Assembly (NCBI GenBank): GCA_965250105.1
Contig: OZ252290.1
Span: forward strand, 2,914,001-2,978,000
Length of the DNA: 64,000 bases
Source of the DNA: JBCBSK01 sp965250105
GTDB lineage: Bacteria; Pseudomonadota; Alphaproteobacteria; Rhizobiales; Tepidamorphaceae
Direction of reading: 5' to 3'
Positions 55,401-63,846 of this stretch are shown here, piece by piece. The notes beneath the pieces were generated by a model. It did not search any database. It was given only the letters and a program-made list of their open reading frames with translations, and was not told the origin of the DNA. The translations under genes were made by a program, and so were the position numbers. Numbering within the stretch: position 1 is the stretch's first letter; every line of letters starts with the position of its first letter.

Positions 55401-56804
55401 CGTCAGCGCGTCGACCGTCACCTGGTCGAGCCCGCCCTGATCGGGACGTTCGGCGGCGAACTGTCCCTGAAGCCGGATATGGGGCCCGAGAACATCGGCG
55501 AGATCGATGCCGGGCAAGAGAGGCGTGGCGATATCGCCGGACAGGCTGGCATCGAGGCGCGTGGCGGCGGCGAGGCTCGCCGCGTCCGCTTGGCCGGTCA
55601 GCGCGATGCCGCCGGTTTCGGCGCGGATGCCGTCGAGGTCGATCCCGTTGAAGCCGAGATGCAGCCGCGTGGTGGATCGGCCGTCGCGGGTCAGGACGCG
55701 GCCGAAAAGGTCGGCGCGTGTGAGCGGCGGCGACGCGCCGGCATCGGGCGGCCCCGCAACGTCCGTATCGGGCGGGCGGATCATCGCCGACAGCGAAAAA
55801 TCGTCCGATCCGGCACCGAGCGACAGCGTGCCGTCGGCACTGGCCTGGACCGCGCGCGCGGTCAGCCGGGCGTCGTGCACGGTGAGATGGTCGCCGGTGG
55901 CGATCTCGGCGTCGGCGACGAGCGCGATCGGGCCGCCGAGATAGATATCGAGGGGGGCGGGCAGGATGCCCGTCAGATCGCCGTTCAGATCGAGTGAGAA
56001 GCGTTGGTCCGGCGTCGCGCCGCTCAGTCCCACGCGGCCGGACAACAGCGTGTCCTGGCCGGCTGTCAGGGTGAGATCGCCGTCGAGCGTTCCGGGGGCC
56101 GCGGTGATCTCGGCCTTGAGGCCGTAAGCATCACGACGGGCGAGCGCGAGGCTTGTCTGGAACAGCCCGTCGCGTTCCTCGTGAAGATCGATGGACGCAT
56201 CGAGCCGGAACGGATCGGGTTGGTAGTTGGCCGAGAGCGCCAGTGTCGCCGGGTCCCCGTCCTGGCGGGTGGCGTCGAGCGTCAGCCGGACGCCCGGCTG
56301 GTCGATCCAGGCATCGAGCGTGCCGGCCAGCGTGATGTCGGCCGGGGTGCCGGCGACCGGTTCGTCGAGCACCAGATTGCCGATGCTGAACCGGTCGATG
56401 CGCAGCGGCAAGGCGGGTACCGTACCGCCGCCGCTATCGGAGGTTTCGTCGCCTTCCGGCAGCCGGCCGAGATGGATACGGTCGGCCGACAGCGTGTCGA
56501 TCACGACGCGTCCGCGCAGCAGCGCCAGCGCGTGGCCGTCGATCCGGAGGCCTGAGATCTCGAGCCAGGTCCCGTCGGCATCGGACAGCGTGATCCGCTC
56601 GATCGCGACATCGAGCGGCAGGCGGCCGGAACTGCCCGAGATGTCGAGCCGCATGTCCGCGCTCGAGACGAGCCGCTCGACCAGCATAACGGTGGCGATC
56701 CGGCCGGGCGGCGTCATGATGAAGATGACGAGCGACAGGACAAGCGCCAACAAGCCGGCCAAGGCGATGCCGAGCCAGGTCAGAACGGATATCCGACGCG
56801 GCAT
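52497..56804 (-). CDS. tamB: translocation and assembly module protein TamB (DUF490)
   Basis: TamB (1435 aa) spans the periplasm as a long beta-taco groove and helps move lipids or barrel proteins to the outer membrane. An N-terminal membrane anchor (TWLGIALAGLLALVLSLVIF) is followed by more than 1000 residues of repetitive short beta segments rich in Asp, Gly, Ala and Thr, and the conserved C-terminal domain with RGTMSFAGDFDPVLDL, EEAIALLLFGRPLDQLS and the final GTVRADGETGVGLNFERDY. Its start overlaps the tamA stop (TGATG), so translation is coupled. Confidence 0.95.
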   Translation of the reverse strand: MPRRISVLTWLGIALAGLLALVLSLVIFIMTPPGRIATVMLVERLVSSADMRLDISGSSGRLPLDVAIERITLSDADGTWLEISGLRIDGHALALLRGRVVIDTLSADRIHLGRLPEGDETSDSGGGTVPALPLRIDRFSIGNLVLDEPVAGTPADITLAGTLDAWIDQPGVRLTLDATRQDGDPATLALSANYQPDPFRLDASIDLHEERDGLFQTSLALARRDAYGLKAEITAAPGTLDGDLTLTAGQDTLLSGRVGLSGATPDQRFSLDLNGDLTGILPAPLDIYLGGPIALVADAEIATGDHLTVHDARLTARAVQASADGTLSLGAGSDDFSLSAMIRPPDTDVAGPPDAGASPPLTRADLFGRVLTRDGRSTTRLHLGFNGIDLDGIRAETGGIALTGQADAASLAAATRLDASLSGDIATPLLPGIDLADVLGPHIRLQGQFAAERPDQGGLDQVTVDALTLHGSRATTAFSGAATTTGANGTIRFDLGDETTETGLLRGGSGSLTADGQLTYDLATLAFDLDGTFADLAFAEDGAAGLFDGDLTLSGRLARSDGGPVELRSIEVTGSHLSARLDGSAAMDALDLAAQAAVTDLARANPALAGRLDLTATISGTAAHPLVDLDATGRDMRLMGRAFDSPRLSLTTRASDGGLDGSLRLTGTLDGQPVDIAADGRRADSGATLIDRIDARIADATATGRLDIADPTRPTGQLAVDIPDLATVGPLILRDLAGALTADIALSDTGDGALTVTADGRALAMDGDSIDRLSAEIHVADPFATRRTRAIVDIENASIAGIRLDSGRLTADPATTGTDYTAALSGPDGRLDAAGTVTSSAERISVALAQATLTSLGTEARLTAPTVIDIADGAVSLAPTGFAIADGRLDLSGTAGEALALDLAARNVPLDIAGAFVPDLAPQGRLTASAKVTGRADTPEADWSLAVTGASIATTRDLGLPAIALDGSGRLAGNRVQATVETTAGPAVRLTSRGSVGLDARGAIDVATQGQIGLSVLHGLLAEAAVLPDGTAEIAVTLGGRLRQPTIDGTVTLAGASVALTDLGIRLQNVGGRVRFDDSRARIERFDGTFATGGSLSVTGAVAYGGASGPDLDLAIAARNAVFLYEDFVTARLSADLTATGIPDRTLSLDGTVDLEQADIRIPETLPQSSLMLDVVHENAPAGIADRAEAAAAKPPPDPTAAPGVMDIRVTAPGRIFVRGRGVDVELGGALTLRGPLNAPRADGAFAMRRGHVDLLGRRLTFSRGTMSFAGDFDPVLDLVASTTTAQATVGIAITGRSSAPAFTITSEPQLPTEEAIALLLFGRPLDQLSAVEIAQLADGVATLGGYPGVAGRLSNLARGLGLDELGVSTDADGQAVLSAGKRLNDRLFLEVEQGAGAGDTEFQLDFDILQGLRARGTVRADGETGVGLNFERDY

Positions 56805-58714
56805 CAGAAGGCCTGGCCCAGGCCGGCATAGATGCTGAAATCCGGATCGTCCGGGCTTGGGTCGATCGGCACGGCGACGTCGAGCCGTATCGGGCCGAAA
56901 TCGGTGAAATAGCGCAAGCCCAGACCGGCGCCGACATGCCAGTCGTCGAGATCGCCGAAGCCTTCTTCGGCAGACACCACGCCGGCGTCGACGAAGGGCA
57001 CGATGCCGATCGTGTCGGTGACGCGGATGCGCACCTCGCCGCTCAATTCGACGAAGCTCAGGCCGCCGGTGACCGCGCCATTGGGCAGTTCGGGGCCGAT
57101 GCTCTGGAAGCCGAACCCGCGGATCGAGCCGCCGCCGCCGAGAAAGAATCGGCGATTGGCCGGCACGTCGCGCAGATTGGCGCCGAAGACGCTGCCCGCC
57201 GCCGTGCGTCCGGCGAGGATGACCCGGTCGCCCGCGCCGACCGCCTGATAGGCCGCGACCGACCCCTTTGCGGTGACGAAGCCCTGGCTGTGTTCGAGAT
57301 CATAGGCCGGCGTCAGCGAGAAGCGGGCGAGAAGGCCCGTCGTCGGGTTGAGCGGTTCGTCGCGGTCGTCATAGACCGCTTCCAGCGGCGCCAGGATCAG
57401 ATTGTAGGTATCGGTGCCGAAGGCGTCGGTGATCCGCGAATGGTCGAATTCAAGCTGCGCCGAGCCGGACCAGGTCTTGCTGAAACGGTGCATGAAGCCC
57501 GCGCTGCCGCCGATCGCCTCGCGGGTGAAATGGTCCGGCTCCTCGCGCAGCGCATAGACTTCCGACGTGAAGTCGGTGGCCGGGCCATAGATACCGGGCG
57601 CCAGGAAGCTCGCCCGCAGGTCGTAGTCGAAATCGTCGAGTTCGGCATCGCCGAGTCGCGCGACCCGGCCTTCGATGCGCAGGCGTTCTGCGCGGCCGAA
57701 CAGGTTGCGGTGGCCCCAATAGACATTGACCGTCGCCCCGTCCGTCGACGACCAGAAGGCGCCGGCGCCGATGAAGCGGCGTTTGCGCTCGGCGACCTCG
57801 ATGATGACCGGCACCTGGCCCGACGCATCGGGTGGGTCATCGGCCAGTCGCACGCTGACCCGGTCGAACACCGGCAGCCGGCGCAGCCGTTCTTCCGCGT
57901 CGCTGAGTTCCTGCGGCGAATAGGGCGTGCCGGGCCGCAATTCGGCCTGTCGGAGGAGATAGTCCGGGTCGAGCCGTTCGGCGCCTTCGACGCGCGCCCG
58001 GCCGAGCAGGATGCGCGGCCCGGAGGTGACCGTGAAGAACACGGCGACCGTGTCGTCGCTGTGGCGGGCGACGATACGCCGGCCGGCGATTTCGGCGCGG
58101 GCGAAACTGTCGGCCTGGAGCTTGGCGATCAGCGCGTCCTCGGCATCGACGATGGCCGTTCCCTCGGCCGGCTGGCCGGTGATGAGGCCGAAGGCGGCGA
58201 GATCGCCGCGCGGCGTGGCGTCGACCGTGTAGCCGGTCTCGCCGAAGCGGAACAGCGGGCCGAGCGCCACCTGATAGGCGACGTCGACGGTGCCGGCGGA
58301 GGGCAGGTCGGGGGCCGCGAACGGGTCGTCGAAGGCCGACAGCGGATTGCCGTCGATCGTGACGCGCACGGTGCCGCCGAAATGGCCCATCTCGTAGAGG
58401 GTGCCGGTCAGCGCGTCCCGGTCGCGGCGGGCGCGGGCCGCCACATCGAAGCCGTCGAGGGCGCGGCTCCCCTCGTCCCGGACCAGCGCCGCCGACCGCC
58501 GCAGCCGGTTGAGCTGGTCCTCGGACGCGGTATCGGCGGTCAGGCTGGCATTGACGACGATGGGCCCCGGCTCGGTATCGGCTTCGGTGTCTTCCGCGCC
58601 GCCGAACAGGTTGAGGCCGAACAGTTCGAAGGCTGTCGTGGGCTGAGGCGCCAGCAAGGCGAGGCCCGCCGACAGGACGAGCATGCGGAGGGCGCCGCGC
58701 GCGGCCCGCCACAT
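56804..58714 (-). CDS. tamA: outer-membrane Omp85 protein TamA
   Basis: TamA (636 aa) is the Omp85-family barrel that works with TamB. Signal peptide near the start (RMLVLSAGLALLAPQPTTA), then three POTRA-like domains (VTIDGNPLSAFDDPFAAP, LGRARVEGAERLDPDYLLRQAELRPGTPYS) and a C-terminal 16-strand barrel region with FFLGGGGSIRGFGFQSIGP (the conserved Omp85 motif has RGF/Y), ending in FSIYAGLGQAF with a terminal phenylalanine. ATG 58714 is used because family similarity begins there; the open frame extends 47 codons upstream. Confidence 0.95.
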   Translation of the reverse strand: MWRAARGALRMLVLSAGLALLAPQPTTAFELFGLNLFGGAEDTEADTEPGPIVVNASLTADTASEDQLNRLRRSAALVRDEGSRALDGFDVAARARRDRDALTGTLYEMGHFGGTVRVTIDGNPLSAFDDPFAAPDLPSAGTVDVAYQVALGPLFRFGETGYTVDATPRGDLAAFGLITGQPAEGTAIVDAEDALIAKLQADSFARAEIAGRRIVARHSDDTVAVFFTVTSGPRILLGRARVEGAERLDPDYLLRQAELRPGTPYSPQELSDAEERLRRLPVFDRVSVRLADDPPDASGQVPVIIEVAERKRRFIGAGAFWSSTDGATVNVYWGHRNLFGRAERLRIEGRVARLGDAELDDFDYDLRASFLAPGIYGPATDFTSEVYALREEPDHFTREAIGGSAGFMHRFSKTWSGSAQLEFDHSRITDAFGTDTYNLILAPLEAVYDDRDEPLNPTTGLLARFSLTPAYDLEHSQGFVTAKGSVAAYQAVGAGDRVILAGRTAAGSVFGANLRDVPANRRFFLGGGGSIRGFGFQSIGPELPNGAVTGGLSFVELSGEVRIRVTDTIGIVPFVDAGVVSAEEGFGDLDDWHVGAGLGLRYFTDFGPIRLDVAVPIDPSPDDPDFSIYAGLGQAF

Positions 58715-59133
58715 GCCGTCAGCCGGCTTCCTGTCCGTCAGCTTTCTCGCGACCCACACGATCTGCGCCACCCGATCCACGGCGATTGGCCCATGCGATA
58801 GATGGTGTCGGCGGCCGCGAGGCCCTATGCCGAGCCGCGTCGTCGCCGGTCTCACCCGTCCATCCCGATCCGTTTCATACCCTGTCGCCGGCCTTTCATC
58901 CAGCCTAACCGGCGTTTCCGCGCGCTGGATAAGCCGTTCAAACTGTTAAAAAAGCCACGCCTGAACGGCCGGAAAGCGCCGATCGGGCTGATTGCGCCCG
59001 CCGGGCCCGGTCAACAGCGCTTGATTGTCCGGTGATCGGGCGTTCGCTGGCGTCCGGCCGGCCGGCAAAACGGTTCGTTAAGGTTAACCGCATAAAACCG
59101 GGTCAGCGTTTTGTTTCGGTTCGGAGAGAAGTC
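58715..59133. other. 419-base intergenic region between tamA and an outer-membrane protein gene
   Basis: Divergent promoter region without a gene I can support. It holds TTAACC at 59084-59089 next to a TTAA at 59078, about 45 bases before the outer-membrane protein start, and a GTTAAAAAAG tract near 58944. No hairpin stands out. Confidence 0.6.
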
Positions 59134-59838
59134 ATGCGTCGGATTGGACTTGCCACGGCAATCGGGTTGATTTTGGGCATGGGCGCGGCACAGGCTGCCG
59201 ACCTGGCCGAGATTCCGGCGCTCGATCCGCCGCTGGTCGATCCCGATCCCTTCGCCGGCTTCTATATCGGCGCCAATATCGGCTATGGCTGGGGCGAGTT
59301 CCCCAACAATCTGCCCGATATCGCGGGCGGCCTCGGCTTTGCCGTCACCGACGGGCTGAACGATGCCGACGGCCTCTTCGGCGGCCTCCAGGCCGGCTAC
59401 AACCTCACCGTCAATTCGCTTCTGTTCGGGATCGAGGGCGAGATCGGCCTATCGGACATCGGCGACGATCTGAACGTCGGCGGTGTGGTTCCCGGCAGCG
59501 CGGATCTGCAATATTTCGGTATCGTGGCGGCCCGTGCCGGCGTCCTGCCGACCGAGAGCCTTCTGCTGTTCGTCAAGGGCGGCTATGCCTTCGGCGAGGC
59601 CAAGGCGCGCGTCGATCTCACCGCGCTCGGCGGCGGCGTGGTCGAGGACACCAATTTCCACAATGGCTGGACCGTTGGCGGCGGCGCGGAATACGCCCTG
59701 ACCGACGCGATCTCGGTCAAGCTCGAATACAACTACATCGATCTCGAGCAGCAGGACTTCAATCTCGGCCTCGGCACGCCGGTCAGCGCCGGCTTCGACG
59801 GCCATATGGTCAAGATCGGCGTCAACGCGCTGTTCTGA
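59134..59838 (+). CDS. outer-membrane beta-barrel protein (Omp25-like)
   Basis: Outer-membrane protein (234 aa) with a signal peptide ending GAAQAA, a short Pro-rich start (EIPALDPPLVDPDPF) and an eight-strand-type barrel: FAGFYIGANIGYGWGEF, LFGGLQAGYNLTVNSLLFGIEGEIGLS, SLLLFVKGGYAFGEAKARV, GWTVGGGAEYALTDAISVKLEYNYI. It ends MVKIGVNALF with the terminal phenylalanine of barrel proteins. GGAGAGAAG precedes ATG 59134. In this family (Omp25, Omp31, RopB) the proteins stabilise the outer membrane. Confidence 0.9.
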   Translation: MRRIGLATAIGLILGMGAAQAADLAEIPALDPPLVDPDPFAGFYIGANIGYGWGEFPNNLPDIAGGLGFAVTDGLNDADGLFGGLQAGYNLTVNSLLFGIEGEIGLSDIGDDLNVGGVVPGSADLQYFGIVAARAGVLPTESLLLFVKGGYAFGEAKARVDLTALGGGVVEDTNFHNGWTVGGGAEYALTDAISVKLEYNYIDLEQQDFNLGLGTPVSAGFDGHMVKIGVNALF

Positions 59839-59868
59839 TCGGCGCGGGCCGGATCCTGGCTTTCTGTC

Positions 59869-59979
59869 TCACGAACGTCGCGGCAGCGACCCGATGAGGG
59901 CGACGCCGATCATCAATACGACGATCGCGGTGCCGGTGATCAGGGCCGACCATTCAAGGGCGGTGGCATCGGTCAACAT
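59869..59979 (-). CDS. predicted 36-residue single-pass membrane protein
   Basis: Small ORF read as MLTDATALEWSALITGT followed by AIVVLMIGVALIGSLPRRS. GGGAGATAGCC gives a good ribosome-binding site before its ATG. The hydrophobic stretch of about 19 residues (ALITGT to IGSL) fits one membrane helix, with two arginines at the C-terminal end. It stands alone with its own upstream gap of about 120 bases. I do not recognise it; small size means chance cannot be excluded. Confidence 0.5.
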   Translation of the reverse strand: MLTDATALEWSALITGTAIVVLMIGVALIGSLPRRS

Positions 59980-60028
59980 GGCTATCTCCCAGTCTTGATG
60001 ACGGGAAGATAGCTAGGACGTCATTCTT

Positions 60029-60038
60029 TCTCTAGAGA
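60029..60038. promoter_or_regulatory. palindrome TCTCTAGAGA upstream of the 36-residue ORF
   Basis: A perfect 10-base palindrome about 50 bases before the small ORF, in an AT-rich tract. TTTGCT at 60041-60046 and AGCAAA at 60067-60072 form a second inverted repeat. Either could be an operator. Confidence 0.3.
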
Positions 60039-60096
60039 GATTTGCTGCACTGCATTTATGCCTGAGAAGCAAAAATAAACAGCTTCGAAGCATCGG

Positions 60097-61407
60097 TCAG
60101 AGCCGGTCCTTCAGCGCATACCACAACATGCCGAGCACCAGCAGCGGGTGCCGCAGCCAGGGTCCGCCCGGAAAGGGATGGGCCGGCAGGCGGGCATAGA
60201 GGTCGAATTTCTCCGCCTGGCCGGCGATCGCCTCGGCGACCAGCTTGCCAGCGAGCGGGGCGATGGTGACGCCCTGGCCGGAAAAGCCGCAGGCCGCGTA
60301 GATGTTGTCGTCCACCCGCCGCAGATAGGGCAGGCGGCGCATGGTCACCCCGAGCGTGCCGCCCCAGGCATAGTCGATCCGCGCATTCGACAATTGCGGG
60401 AACAGCCCGACCATGTAGCGACGCACGAAGGCGGCGATGTCGGCGGGAAAGCGGGGCGAATAGTTCTCGCCGCCGCCGAACAGCATGCGGCCGTCGGGCG
60501 CGATGCGAAAATAGTTGATGACGAAGCGGGAATCCGCCACCGCCTCGCGGTCCGGAATGACCCGGTCGGCGAGACCGCCCAGCGGTTCGGTCGCGGCGAT
60601 GAAATTGTTGATCGGCATGACATGGCGTTCGACCGTCGGCAGCACGCCTTCGAGATAGCCATTGCCGGCCGCGACGACGAAATCCGCCGTGACCTGGCCA
60701 TCCGCCGTCTCGACCACGGCCTTTTTGCCCCGCCGGACCGCGGTGACCCGGCTGGCTTCATACAGGCTGGCGCCCGCCCGCTGTGCGGCCGCGGCGATGC
60801 CGAGCGCGAAATTCAGCGGGTGCAGATGGCCCGCGCCATGGTCGATCAACCCGCCATGGAAATCGTCGGTGACGACCTTGTTCCGGATCGCGTCACGATC
60901 GAGGAAGTCGATCCCGTCATAGCCGTAGGCGGCGCGCAGATGGTCGACTTCCGCCCGGTAGTCGTCGACATAGCCGGGCTTGTGGGCGCCGGAGATCAGC
61001 CCGTCGCGCAAGGCGCAGTCGATATCGTGATCGGCGATCAGCCCGCGCACCAGCGCCTTGGCGTCCTCGCCGAGCCGCCAGAAGGCGCGCGCCGTGGCCT
61101 GTCCGAAGTTCTGTTCGAGATAGTCGACGTCGCGGCGCTGGCCCGAATGGATCTGCCCGCCATTGCGCCCGGACGCGCCCCAGCCCAGGCGATTGGCGTC
61201 GAGCAGGGCGACGTCATAGCCGCGCTCGGCGAGATGCAGCGCCGCCGACAGCCCGCAATAACCACCACCGATGACGCAGACATCGGCGCGCCGCTGTTCC
61301 GTCAGCTTCGGCTGGGCGGGGAAGGGGTTGGCCGTCGCGGCATAGTAGGACCCGGCCGGGTGGTCCGCGCCGCCCGGCCCAAGATAGCCCCCGACGCGGC
61401 CGATCAC
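60097..61407 (-). CDS. FAD-dependent oxidoreductase, gamma-glutamylputrescine oxidase (PuuB) type
   Basis: DAO-family flavoprotein (436 aa). FAD-binding VCVIGGGYCGLSAALHLAERG starts near residue 44, followed by LGWGASGRNGGQIHSGQ, the usual flavin-contact stretch of PuuB/OrdL proteins, and the C-terminal YAACGFSGQGVTIAPLAGKLVAEAI. PuuB oxidises gamma-glutamylputrescine; related OrdL enzymes act on other amines. Its start overlaps the stop of the aminotransferase gene upstream by four bases (ATGA), which strongly suggests a joint amine-degradation pathway. Confidence 0.9.
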   Translation of the reverse strand: MIGRVGGYLGPGGADHPAGSYYAATANPFPAQPKLTEQRRADVCVIGGGYCGLSAALHLAERGYDVALLDANRLGWGASGRNGGQIHSGQRRDVDYLEQNFGQATARAFWRLGEDAKALVRGLIADHDIDCALRDGLISGAHKPGYVDDYRAEVDHLRAAYGYDGIDFLDRDAIRNKVVTDDFHGGLIDHGAGHLHPLNFALGIAAAAQRAGASLYEASRVTAVRRGKKAVVETADGQVTADFVVAAGNGYLEGVLPTVERHVMPINNFIAATEPLGGLADRVIPDREAVADSRFVINYFRIAPDGRMLFGGGENYSPRFPADIAAFVRRYMVGLFPQLSNARIDYAWGGTLGVTMRRLPYLRRVDDNIYAACGFSGQGVTIAPLAGKLVAEAIAGQAEKFDLYARLPAHPFPGGPWLRHPLLVLGMLWYALKDRL

Positions 61408-62792
61408 CCCAGACGGCCTTCGCGCTTGAGCTGGTGATGGGTCTCATCGAGCGCCGCGATGGCGCGGGCGATCAGGTCGTCGACCTCGTCTTTTGTGATC
61501 ACAAGCGGCGGCGAGATCACCATGCCGTCGCGCACGCCGCGCATGATCAGGCCATGGCGCCCGGCGATGTCGCGGCACAGCGTGCCGACCTGGCCGACCG
61601 GTTCGAAGCGCTTGCCGAGATCGGTCTTGTCGGGGACCAGTTCGATGGCGCCGATCAGGCCGACCATGCGAGCTTCGCCGACCAGCGGGTGATCGGCCAG
61701 CGACAGCCATTTCTCCTGCAGATAGGGCGCGATCTCCGCTTCGGCGGTCTCGATGATCTTCTCGTCGACCAGGATGCGGAGGTTTTCGAGCGCCGCCGCG
61801 CAGGCCGCCGGATGACCGGAATAGGTGTAGCCATGGTAGAATTCGCCGCCCTCGGCGATCAGCCCGTCGGCGACCCGGTCCGACACCATGACGCCGCCGA
61901 TCGGCAGATAGCCCGACGACAACCCCTTGGCGATCGGCATCAGGTCGGGCTCGAGGTCATAATAGGTCGAGCCGAACCATTTGCCGGTGCGGCCGAAGCC
62001 GCAGATGACCTCGTCGGCGATCAGCAGGATATCGCGCTCGGCGAGGATCTTCTTGACCTCGGGCCAATAGGTCGCGGGCGGGATGAGCACGCCGCCGGCG
62101 CCCTGGATCGGTTCGGCGATGAAGGCCGCGACATTGTCCTCGCCAAGTTCGTCGATGGCCTCGGCCAGGGCCCGCGCCGCCTTGATGCCGAAGGCGTCCC
62201 TGTCCGTGTCGCGGCCAAAGTCGAACCAGTAGGGTGGCATGATGTGGTGGATGTCCGGCATGGTGCCGCCCTGGGCGTGCATCGCCGACATGCCGCCAAG
62301 CGCCGCCGCCGCCACCGTCGAGCCGTGATAGCCATAGGTCCGGCCGATGATCTTGCGCTTTTCCGGCTTGCCGACCGACTGCCAGTAGTGCCGCACCATG
62401 CGGTAGGCGGTGTCGTTGGCTTCCGAGCCGGAATTGCAGAAGAAGACGTGCTTGAGATGGTCGGGCATCAGCCCGGTCAGCTTTTCGGCCAGCGCGATCG
62501 CCGGCGGATGGGTCGTCTTGAAGAAGGTGTTGTAGTAGGGCAGTTCGAGCATCTGCCGATAGGCGGCATCGGCGATCGAGGTGCGGCCATAGCCGACCTG
62601 CATCAGCCACAAGCCCGCCATGCCGTCGAGAATGCGGTTACCGTCGGAATCCCACAGCCACACGCCGTCCGCCTTGACGATGATCCGGCTGCCCTCGGCG
62701 TTCAGCGCCTTGTAGTCGGTGAAGGGATGCAGATGGTGCGCGGCATCGATGCGCTGCAGATCCTCGGTCGACAGGTTGGGCGAGATGTTCAT
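61404..62792 (-). CDS. class III omega-aminotransferase, putrescine-pyruvate (SpuC) type
   Basis: PLP-dependent class III aminotransferase (462 aa). The N-terminus HLHPFTDYKALNAEGSRIIV and the segment VWLWDSDGNRILDGMAGLW match SpuC-like polyamine:pyruvate aminotransferases; the cofactor lysine is in MPIAKGLSSGYLPIGG and the phosphate-binding GSEANDTAYRMVRHYW is near residue 120. It would remove an amino group from putrescine or another diamine. GGAG lies before ATG 62792; 20 further in-frame codons upstream look untranslated. Translationally coupled to the oxidase gene. Confidence 0.9.
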   Translation of the reverse strand: MNISPNLSTEDLQRIDAAHHLHPFTDYKALNAEGSRIIVKADGVWLWDSDGNRILDGMAGLWLMQVGYGRTSIADAAYRQMLELPYYNTFFKTTHPPAIALAEKLTGLMPDHLKHVFFCNSGSEANDTAYRMVRHYWQSVGKPEKRKIIGRTYGYHGSTVAAAALGGMSAMHAQGGTMPDIHHIMPPYWFDFGRDTDRDAFGIKAARALAEAIDELGEDNVAAFIAEPIQGAGGVLIPPATYWPEVKKILAERDILLIADEVICGFGRTGKWFGSTYYDLEPDLMPIAKGLSSGYLPIGGVMVSDRVADGLIAEGGEFYHGYTYSGHPAACAAALENLRILVDEKIIETAEAEIAPYLQEKWLSLADHPLVGEARMVGLIGAIELVPDKTDLGKRFEPVGQVGTLCRDIAGRHGLIMRGVRDGMVISPPLVITKDEVDDLIARAIAALDETHHQLKREGRLG

Positions 62793-62873
62793 CCTTGGTG
62801 CTCCTCGTCGCCGCCGCGTCTCCGGGAGATCCGTCGCTGGCGGTGCGGTCATGGATCAGCAGGTCGCTGAAAT

Positions 62874-62883
62874 TGTGATCACA
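62874..62883. promoter_or_regulatory. palindrome TGTGATCACA upstream of the amine-degradation operon
   Basis: A perfect 10-base palindrome about 80 bases before the aminotransferase start. TTGTGATCACAA recurs inside that gene at 61493-61504. Likely a regulator site; CRP/FNR-type and GntR-type operators share this look. Confidence 0.45.
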
Positions 62884-62977
62884 GTCGAAGGGGAGTCATA
62901 GCGCGTTGCCCAAAGGCCCGCAACAGATGGTCTCTGTCTCGTAGAGGTGTTTGATGCGTCGGATGGCCGATGACGAC

Positions 62978-63319
62978 CTAGTCGGTGCGTTGGTGCAGGC
63001 CGAAGCGCATGCCCTGCGGATCCTTGCAATTGCAGAACCGGCCAAAACCATCGACATCGGCGATCTTGTCTTCGGCCCAACCGCCGAGCGCGCGCACGGT
63101 TTGAATGGCTTGATCCAAGTCGGCGACCTGGAAATAGGGCACCATGCCCCACTCCGGATCGCCGCCATGCAGTCCGATGCGCATGCCGGCTGCATCGAAC
63201 CACCCGCCGTCTCCGGGCGCGCCCATCGTCTCGAAGCGCCAGCCGAACAGGTCGCGGAAGAAGGCGCTTGTCTTGCCGACATCGCCGGAACCCATTTCAA
63301 CAAAACTGATATGGCTCAT
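62978..63319 (-). CDS. VOC (glyoxalase/bleomycin-resistance) family protein
   Basis: Single VOC-fold protein (113 aa) with the paired beta-alpha-beta modules: ISFVEMGSGDVGKTSAFFRDLFGWRFE at the start and VPYFQVADLDQAIQTVRALGGW in the second half, ending DPQGMRFGLHQ. Potential metal ligands are the N-terminal Glu and the C-terminal His region. Such proteins include lyases, dioxygenases and resistance proteins; nothing identifies the substrate. It stands alone between gaps of 185 and 184 bases. Confidence 0.85.
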   Translation of the reverse strand: MSHISFVEMGSGDVGKTSAFFRDLFGWRFETMGAPGDGGWFDAAGMRIGLHGGDPEWGMVPYFQVADLDQAIQTVRALGGWAEDKIADVDGFGRFCNCKDPQGMRFGLHQRTD

Positions 63320-63503
63320 GATGCGGGATGCCTTTCTGTTCCTGACCGCCAGGCGAACCCAGCACGCCTCTCTTGGATGCGTCTGCCCGGCGGGCCGATG
63401 CGCTGTTCGACTAGGGGTCGACTAGGGCTCGCAGCCGACACGACACCCGACGGGAGATTTAGGACACCGTGTCGTCCAGGCCAGAGCGGTCCCGCCGATG
63501 ACC

Positions 63504-63791
63504 TCACGCCCGATCCTTGCTGCCGCCGGCGATGTCGTCGAGATCGCCGATGGCGAGATAGTTCAGTTCGCGAACCAGCCTGAGCGTCGGTTTCAGCGCG
63601 AAGCAGACCGAGCCGATCACGAAACACCAGATCGCCGGGTTTTCGAGGCTCTGATAGAAGAACAGCACCGAGCCGACCAGAAACAGCATGGCGGCGAGGA
63701 AATCGATGACCGTGTGGCAGATTTCCCAGAAGGCATAGACCGCCCGGTGGCGCGGCGATCGCGTATGGTTGGCGGGATCGAACATCTTCAT
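63504..63791 (-). CDS. YrhK-like small membrane protein
   Basis: A 95-residue protein with two hydrophobic segments (AAMLFLVGSVLFFYQSL and AIWCFVIGSVCFALKP) and the pattern of YrhK-domain proteins, whose function is unknown. ATG 63791 has GGGAGCGAG upstream; a second ATG lies two codons later. No link to its neighbours is evident. Confidence 0.75.
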   Translation of the reverse strand: MKMFDPANHTRSPRHRAVYAFWEICHTVIDFLAAMLFLVGSVLFFYQSLENPAIWCFVIGSVCFALKPTLRLVRELNYLAIGDLDDIAGGSKDRA

Positions 63792-63846
63792 CGTCGCTCG
63801 CTCCCCGCCGCGCGTCCCCGGCGTTCCGATGGGCCGCATCCGGGCG

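Noticed and set aside
54255..55997. 580-codon open frame on the plus strand inside tamB
   Set aside because: tamB is continuous over 1435 codons with the correct C-terminal domain; the antisense frame has only Arg/Gly-rich sequence.
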